From Scytalidium lignicola (lineage: Eukaryota; Ascomycota; Leotiomycetes), in NCBI GenBank assembly GCA_002812745.2, contig NCSJ02000613.1, positions 1-13,815 of the forward strand: a stretch of DNA of 13,815 nucleotides. Direction: 5' to 3'. The notes below the pieces were generated by a model. The model was not told where the DNA came from and searched no databases. It saw only the letters and a list, made by a program, of their open reading frames with translations. Position numbers and translations under genes: made by a program. Shown here in pieces: positions 8,860 through 13,815 of this stretch; positions within the stretch are counted from its first letter, which is position 1, and the number at the start of each line of letters is the position of its first letter.

Positions 8860-10722
8860 CAAAATAGAAGATATAAATACATAATAAAAGTACTAAAGAA
8901 TAATAATGAGTATAATATGTTAATAGTCTAAGAACTATGAAATAAACAAACAGATTAAAGATATATACTATTTAAATAATAAGAATTACTAAAGAATATG
9001 AAGTAATAAAANGAGTAATTATATATATATACAAATGCTATGAATTAATTATATGATTGTATAAAGTAGAAGAGAACTAGGTAAAAGTAGTATTTATAAT
9101 TAAAAACATAATAGTTTACTTAATATACTTAACTAAATATATAACCTTAAATAACATATACTTATTTATAATCTTGTTATAGTAAAACTAGAAAGTTATA
9201 TAGTATTAACAAATAATTTTAATTAACATTACTTAATATAAGATAAAGAAGAAAGAATAAGTAATAAAGTTAATAAATTGTTAATGTTAGTATAATAATA
9301 AAAGCTTAAACTTGTTATACCTTAAGAAGAACTTATATAAAGATAAGATAACAACAAGAACTTAATTATTAATTATGCTTAGTATATAATAGATCTCTGA
9401 ATTTAATATATAAAAGTTGAAGATTAGACTAGCTTAAATTATACCTTATAATTTATTAAAATCAAACTTGAAGTAAGTAGATAATAAATATATAATAAAG
9501 AACTAAGTTATAATTAAAGATTAATAAACTATAAAAAAGTTAAAGTAATAATAGTTAGCTTATTACTCTTCTTAAACTATATATTTACTAAGGAGTAATT
9601 AGACAAAGTAATTGATATATTAACAAAATAATTGATTGATATTATAAATAAGACAATACTTAGAAGAAAGTTATTAGTTAACTACTTAATATTATAATGG
9701 AATTATACAATTAAGAAAGTAATTAAGGTTTCTTGGAAAGTAGAGTATTAATAATGTACAAATAAGTCTTTACAAAATCATTAAAACTTAGATTAAGCTT
9801 TTAAGGAATAAAAGAAAAGAATTACCTAAGCTTAAACAAAAAGTTAATAACAAGTAATAATAATAATAACAAAGGATACTTATAAGTTGTAAACGTTTGA
9901 ACAATAAGCATGAATATATAGTTATACATCTACTAACTTGTTAAAGATCTTAAAGTTATATAATAATAACCTAAAAAGACTATTAGTATATACATACAAT
10001 AAGAAAGTAATAATACTTATAATTAAGTTTTTCTTAAAAGTATAAGTAGATTATATTAGATTACAAGACATAAATCAAGTAAAAGTGATTAAGATAAATA
10101 AAGGTTATGATAAAGTAATTATTATACAAGTACTTTACAAGGTTAGAGTATAGAAGGCATTAAGGCTAGATTGATTAACTAATGAGTTTCTACAAGCTTG
10201 TAATTAACTATTATGATGAATTTTAATAGTCTTAATTGAAATAAGCTTTAAACTAGAACACTTTCCTTATANTTATTATATANTGAATNTAATAATANTN
10301 TGNAAANTAAGNAAGATAATANAATAATTATAANAAGTTAAAAGATAANNNTTAATNATATTACTTANTTATATAANAAAAGTATTTGAAGTTATAATAN
10401 TTATTTATATTATAAAAGTAANAAAGAAGTAAGGATTACTCTTAAAAGGANANATAGNAAATAAANATANNAAATTTACAAAATTAACAATAAGGATAAT
10501 AACAAACATTATTTATATAATATAAAGTTAAAGCATTATTACATTACTATTACAACTTAATCTTAAAAGAACATTTAACATAGTAAATTATAAATGGTTA
10601 TAATATATACTCTAAAAGAAAAACTTCTTATAATGATTAATAAGTTAGATTAATAATTACTTAACAAATAAGATTATTTGTTTATCCTTTAACAATAAAA
10701 CAACTTAGCTAATCTTAATAAA
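8860..10722 (+). pseudogene. ORF2 (APE endonuclease plus reverse transcriptase) of the LINE, broken and 3' truncated
   Basis: ORF2 nicks target DNA and copies element RNA at the nick. The endonuclease reads EYNMLIVxEL in one frame at 8911-8937; the catalytic Glu codon is 8932, and the family form is DILxxQEPW. After a frame change it reads NNFN-stop-HYLI near 9212-9235, VNKLLMLV and KLKLVIP, LIINYA near 9375, and TSLNYTL at 9428-9448, where the usual SDH triad is Leu-Asn-Tyr, each one transition away. The reverse transcriptase shows LTNEFLQACN and ISFKLEHFPY at about 10169-10271. LNLKRTFN follows at 10556-10579, with the catalytic Asp now Asn (AAT at 10559), then YLTNKIICLSFNNKTT at about 10650-10702. 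Sequence stops matching at 10723, before the YADD motif, where the inverted gypsy repeat starts. The interval 9490-10130 carries no clear motif. Confidence 0.82.
10262..10480. other. Cluster of ambiguous bases inside the LINE reverse transcriptase
   Basis: About thirty N positions fall in roughly 200 bases, far denser than elsewhere. They coincide with the early reverse transcriptase region, which is usually the best conserved part of such elements. A likely cause is an assembly consensus of several slightly different copies. Confidence 0.7.
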
Positions 10723-10901
10723 TGTTATAAAACTACACTATCCAGGTCACTAGATAGCTAAGGATAAGGTAAATGTTCAAGGACAATAAAAACATGTAAT
10801 ATAAGCAACTAAACTAAAGATAAGATCTAGTAATGTATTTAAGTTAAACACAAGAAGTCTACTCTCATGTTTTTATAATATGCTTATATAGATAATGAAA
10901 T

Positions 10902-10966
10902 CCAGTTGGACCCCCTGGACCTCCTAGGTCCCCCAAGTCCATAAACCCCTTGGACCCCCTAAGTCC
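10902..10966. repeat. GC-rich island of short GGACCCCC-type repeats
   Basis: This C/G-rich patch in very AT-rich surroundings is built from variants of an approximately 18-base unit containing GGACCCCCT or GGTCCCCCA followed by AGTCC. A perfect inverted repeat GGACCT-CCT-AGGTCC lies at 10917-10931. It sits inside the terminal region about 310 bases upstream of the zinc-cluster ATG. It contains few CpA dinucleotides, the preferred RIP target, which may explain its survival. It could be a regulatory array or simply a tandem repeat in the LTR. Confidence 0.75.
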
Positions 10967-11121
10967 TTTAAGTCTTAATCCTATTATATGATTGTTAGGT
11001 TCTCTATATACATTCTACTATATACTAAGCCTCAGGCCTACACCAATCACTATGTTATAATAAAACCTATAACATTATCCTCTTTTGTACTTAATGTTAT
11101 TCTAACACTAAAATATCATCT

Positions 11122-11160
11122 TCGAACTTTCTTTTGTTTATTAATCCTTTCTTCCTTTCT
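11122..11160. promoter_or_regulatory. Pyrimidine-rich tract upstream of the zinc-cluster gene (or antisense polypurine tract)
   Basis: A run of C and T with few interruptions (CTTTCTTCCTTTCT-like) lies about 115-150 bases upstream of the ATG at 11275. Fungal promoters often carry CT-rich tracts, so it could belong to the plus-strand gene. On the other strand it is a purine tract oriented with gypsy and could be a priming site. Similar sequence is present in copy 1 (complement of about 6355-6390). Confidence 0.4.
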
Positions 11161-11274
11161 AACATACTACTTAAACAACAACGTTTTAAGAGTAGTATAG
11201 AAGAAAGGACAAGATCAAGAAAATATCAAGAAGTATTAGACTTAGGAGATTATATAACAAAGTATAATATTAAG

Positions 11275-11619
11275 ATGTCTTCTTATAACTTTTACATCTA
11301 AAATAATTTAATCTGTTTGATGGTTTCTGAATCCAATTATTATAACAAGTATACTTGTCAAAAGCACAAATATAAGAGTAAAGGTATTCTTATAACCTCT
11401 TAAGAAACCCTTAATAAGGAAGAGGCTTGTCTTAAGGCTAAGGAGAAGAAGGTTGCTTAGGCTATAGCTAAGAATACAGCTTGTCTAACTTATCTTCACA
11501 AATAAAAGAAGTTCTTTTACAAACATACTAGTAAAATGATCTATTATAAGCTTTTTTCTTTAGACAAGTTAAACATTGTAAAAGAGAAAAAGAGATAAGA
11601 GAAACAGAATTCCTTATAA
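11275..11619 (+). pseudogene. Antisense small zinc-cluster (Zn2Cys6-spaced) gene, copy 2, broken
   Basis: This is the sister of the minus-strand gene at 5877-6236. ATG at 11275 to TAA at 11617 gives 114 codons plus stop without frameshift, with five internal TAA/TAG codons consistent with Gln. Codons 4, 7, 14, 23, 26 and 33 are Tyr, Tyr, Cys, Tyr, Tyr, Tyr. Their spacing is exactly CX2CX6CX8CX2CX6C, identical to copy 1 although the retained Cys differ. The tail reads EEACLKAKEKKVA, KNTACLTYLHK, KLFSLDKLNIVKEKKR and ends EKQNSL, as in copy 1 (EKQNSL). It probably forms a coiled coil. The gene again converges on the gypsy chromodomain. The two copies differ at many non-RIP positions, so they were distinct family members before decay. 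Role unknown. Confidence 0.72.
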
Positions 11620-11668
11620 CTCTTAAAGTCATATTCTATTAACTTAAGTATAACTTCTTCTTTTATTG

Positions 11669-12108
11669 TTAACCCTTTCTTCTTTAACCTTATGATTTCA
11701 TTGCCTGGAAATCTATTCTAAGATAAGTTTAGTAATATACTTTTAATAACTCCTTATAACTTGTAAGGTTAAAGGTAAGTTCTTATTTATTCTTACNTTT
11801 TTAAATATCTTATCCATTTAACTAAGTATTACAATTTCTTATAATACATCTTATAACTGATGATTTTCTTAACTTTGTATTCCTTTTCTAGATTAACTTC
11901 TTCTAACATTAAAGTTTAAGCATTTTCAAATGCTAATTTAAGAAATAATATATNAAAAAACAAAATATATCTTAATTATTATTAATAATTTTAATTTATA
12001 TGTTAAAGATTTATAAACTTCTTTGATTTCATATAATCTTATCTTTATTTAATCTAGTTTATTACTTAGTCTTATTATTTTAATGTTTTTTCTAAGAAGT
12101 ATAAAAAC
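11669..12108 (-). pseudogene. pol: Inverted copy of gypsy integrase C-terminus and chromodomain, fragment
   Basis: The reverse complement matches element A 5393-5827. It reads NLEKEYKVKKIISYKMYYKKL, then YLVKWIRY with the chromodomain Trp codon TGG intact, and IDFQA with the Gln codon CAG intact (complement 11705-11707). Both are stops in element A. An indel near 11795-11800, next to an ambiguous base, shifts the frame. The pol stop is TAA at the position equivalent to 5825. Homology ends near 12108, so the rest of pol is missing or unrecognisable. Confidence 0.85.
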
Positions 12109-12113
12109 AAATT

Positions 12114-12133
12114 AAATAAAATAAAATAAAATA
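12114..12133. repeat. (AAATA)4 microsatellite
   Basis: Four perfect AAATA units lie immediately beyond the point where similarity between the two gypsy 3' copies stops. It may mark a rearrangement or insertion junction. Confidence 0.8.
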
Positions 12134-13369
12134 AGTTAAAGAGAATTATAACAATTAATAAGTTAATTTTTAATAAAAGAATATTATAATAATATAAATT
12201 CTAATTCTTTTAACTTGTTGTAAATCTTACTTATACAACTTGATAGGTTAAGTATACTAACTTATAAAAACAATAATAATCAACAAATATTAAGTTATAT
12301 AACAAGTTTTAATGTATAAGAATATATAAAAATGTATAATTATACAAGTTTATACTAGTCTATACAAACAAAATACTAAAAGTTTATATAAGAATATACT
12401 CTTTAAGCTTTAATTAAAAACTTTATATTCAACTTAAGTTATAACTTTATAATATACTTTATTACTTCATAAAACTTTAGTTAACTTATTCTACAGATTA
12501 ACTTATGAATAACTAAGCTTATATTATATGTTAATAGTTAAGAGTTTTATAACATAACCTGTTAATTTATTTATCTTAATATTAAATAAACTTAAAATAA
12601 ATAATATAAAATGTAAGTTATTATATAAAGAAAAGAATTATAAATAAATATATTGTTTATTATAATAAATATAAGAACATTATTAAAAAGTTTATAATTA
12701 AAAAACATTAATATGAGTAATTAATTAAAAAGAGCGTTAAAGTTAAAGAATTTAAAAAGTTATAAAAGATTAAAGTTTATTATTAAAGATTTTTTAAATA
12801 AAGTTTAACAGTTTATCCGTTAAAGCTTAACCTTTAAAAGCTTATACTTTACAATTTAACCTTAAATGTTAAACTACTTTTAATTGTAGATTTAAAAGCT
12901 CTTTAACTGTTAAGCTTAATATCTTCATAACAGATTAAACAATTGTAAAATTCTTAGTATTATATATAAAAAGATTTGAGTAACTTATCGAATAGTATTA
13001 GTTATATCTTATTATAATTGAAACTAATAAAGATATATATATACAAAGTTGAAAATGTTAAGNTTTTTTACTTTCTTTATTATTTTATACTATTAATTAT
13101 GAGATTATAATAATAAGAAGCATATATACATATAAGTTTAAATATTAACTATCTGATAATATATCTTGTATCTTTATATGATAAATAATTGTTAATTAAG
13201 TTAAATGTAAAGTTTAAAAGTGAAAATTATTAAAAAGTTATTACTTAACTTTAAGTTAAAAGTTAACCTTACTCTAGTTTAATTAAGTATAATACATATA
13301 TTCAAGCATATAACTTTAAGATTTGAAGTTGAAAACCGTATTTAAACATCAAATCCTTTTATAATAATA
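12134..13369. other. Unassigned very AT-rich segment
   Basis: No coding frame, RNA gene or element motif is recognisable in about 1.2 kb. It contains a 14-base palindrome (TGTATAATTATACA, 12333-12346). Around 12730-12920 there is a concentration of GTTAAAG/CTTTAAC words, including AGTTTAACA near 12803 and its complement TGTTAAACT near 12867. It is probably old repeat sequence eroded beyond recognition. Confidence 0.6.
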
Positions 13370-13377
13370 ACAATAAT
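13370..13377. repeat. Left 8-bp target site duplication (ACAATAAT)
   Basis: ACAATAAT immediately precedes the left terminal inverted repeat and recurs exactly at 13771-13778. Both flanks are AAT-rich, so chance similarity must be considered. Confidence 0.6.
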
Positions 13378-13481
13378 TAGACTGGCTGATCGGTCCAGAC
13401 CGGACCAGACCGTGGGTTTTGTGGGGACCGTGCTCAGACCGTAGACCGTACGAAAATTTTGAGACCAGACTGTGAGACTAG

Positions 13482-13513
13482 AGTCTGGTCTGGCTTAAAA
13501 AATGGGGACCGTA
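13482..13513 (+). repeat. Internal direct repeat of the MITE, left copy
   Basis: This 32-base segment, containing GGCTTAAAAAATGGGGACCG, recurs at 13644-13675, 162 bases downstream, with three differences. Two are C/T changes and one is at the final base. Confidence 0.85.
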
Positions 13514-13643
13514 TATTAATGTCAGACTGTACTCAGACCGTGCTCAGACCATGTAGTCTAAAATGTTACTATATTTAGTATATTTTTGCCTTATTTAAGT
13601 AATATTAGCGAATTACGGTCTCGCTTCATTTAAATCAGACCGT

Positions 13644-13675
13644 AGTCCGGTCTGGCTCAAAAAATGGGGACCGTT
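13644..13675 (+). repeat. Internal direct repeat of the MITE, right copy
   Basis: Partner of 13482-13513, with GGCTCAAAAAATGGGGACCG in the same orientation. It suggests an internal tandem duplication or a composite origin of the element. Confidence 0.85.
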
Positions 13676-13770
13676 CTACGGTCTCGCTTAATTTTTTGCG
13701 GACGAGACCGTGTGGCTTACGGTCTCGTCCGGACCAGACCACGGTCTAATGCAACGGTCCGGCCAGTCTA

Positions 13771-13778
13771 ACAATAAT
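13771..13778. repeat. Right 8-bp target site duplication (ACAATAAT)
   Basis: Exact match to 13370-13377, directly after the right terminal inverted repeat, followed by an AAT-rich simple stretch to the window end. Confidence 0.6.
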
Positions 13779-13815
13779 AATAATAATCATAATAACTTTA
13801 ATAATAGTAATCGTA

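Larger units (their letters stand above)
10723..11671 (-). repeat. Inverted second copy of the gypsy 3' terminal region / LTR
   Basis: The segment starts TGTTATAAAAC at 10723, the reverse complement of an LTR end in CA, and aligns in reverse complement with 5825-6803. In one 65-base block (10831-10895 against 6626-6690) I count eight differences, all transitions and in both directions, so each copy was mutated independently. It contains the second antisense zinc-cluster gene and the GC island. The pyrimidine-rich stretch 11122-11160 is, on the element's sense strand, a second candidate polypurine tract, supporting the alternative short LTR of 10723-11107 (TGTTA to TAACA). Confidence 0.75.
13378..13770. 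mobile_element. Non-autonomous hAT-like element (MITE), 393 bp
   Basis: The ends are perfect 9-bp inverted repeats, TAGACTGGC (13378-13386) and GCCAGTCTA (13762-13770), flanked by an 8-bp duplication, the length typical of hAT transposons. The interior has no coding capacity. It is packed with GACCGT/ACGGTC words (9 and 5 by hand count) and CCGGACCAGACC at both ends (13400-13411, 13729-13740), resembling subterminal transposase-binding repeats. It is far more GC-rich than its surroundings and keeps many CpA sites (CAGACC), so RIP has largely spared it, either because it is short or because it inserted late. Family assignment rests only on duplication length and repeat style. Confidence 0.7.

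Noticed and set aside
10902..10966. CRISPR-like or clustered repeat array
   Set aside because: Units are adjacent, irregular and lack unique spacers. The locus is within a fungal retrotransposon terminal region.
10988..11200. Plus-strand 70-codon open frame with hydrophobic content
   Set aside because: It sits in the terminal region. The homologous segment in the other copy (complement of about 6510-6400) has a one-base length difference and a stop, so the frame is not conserved.
12134..13369. Centromere or mitochondrial-type AT-rich DNA
   Set aside because: AT-richness alone does not support it. The whole window is eroded transposons, and no tandem satellite, tRNA or mitochondrial gene is visible.

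Overview
The window looks like an AT-rich, repeat-only block of a filamentous ascomycete genome (probably Pezizomycotina). No intact host gene is visible. The content is decayed transposable elements mutated by C-to-T/G-to-A transitions, the signature of repeat-induced point mutation (RIP). In-frame stops are almost all at positions where Gln (CAA/CAG to TAA/TAG), Trp (TGG to TGA/TAG) or Arg (CGA to TGA) is expected. Catalytic Asp is often Asn, and metal-binding Cys is often Tyr. GC content falls from about 45% (one line counted, 61-120) to about 20% (9841-9900), where TpA outnumbers ApT 11 to 7.

Layout. (1) 1-6803: one long Ty3/gypsy chromovirus (element A), plus strand, 5' end outside the window. 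Gag, protease, reverse transcriptase, RNase H, integrase and a C-terminal chromodomain are readable, followed by a 3' terminal region ending in CA at 6803. (2) 6804 to about 7157: a fragment of a second, more heavily mutated gypsy copy (B), matching pol of A at 2185-2550. (3) About 7158-7716: unassigned AT-rich DNA. (4) 7717-10722: a decayed fungal non-LTR retrotransposon (Tad1/I-like LINE) with ORF1 zinc knuckles, an APE-type endonuclease and the first part of its reverse transcriptase. It is cut off at 10723. (5) 10723-12108: a second copy, in inverted orientation, of the gypsy 3' end (terminal region plus integrase C-terminus/chromodomain). (6) About 12109-13369: unassigned, very AT-rich. 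(7) 13378-13770: a 393-bp GC-rich, non-autonomous, hAT-like element with 9-bp terminal inverted repeats and an 8-bp target duplication, largely spared from RIP.

The most notable feature lies in both gypsy 3' ends. A small gene runs antisense to pol (complement 5877-6236; plus strand 11275-11619), converging on the pol stop about 50 bp away. After allowing for RIP-type Cys-to-Tyr changes, both copies show the same CX2CX6CX8CX2CX6C spacing at the N-terminus, the spacing of fungal Zn(II)2Cys6 clusters, followed by a charged helical tail. This suggests a gypsy family that carries an antisense accessory zinc-cluster gene in its LTR or between pol and the LTR.

The elements are nested: A appears to sit in copy B, and the inverted gypsy copy interrupts the LINE. 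All calls come from reading the sequence by eye. No database search was possible.
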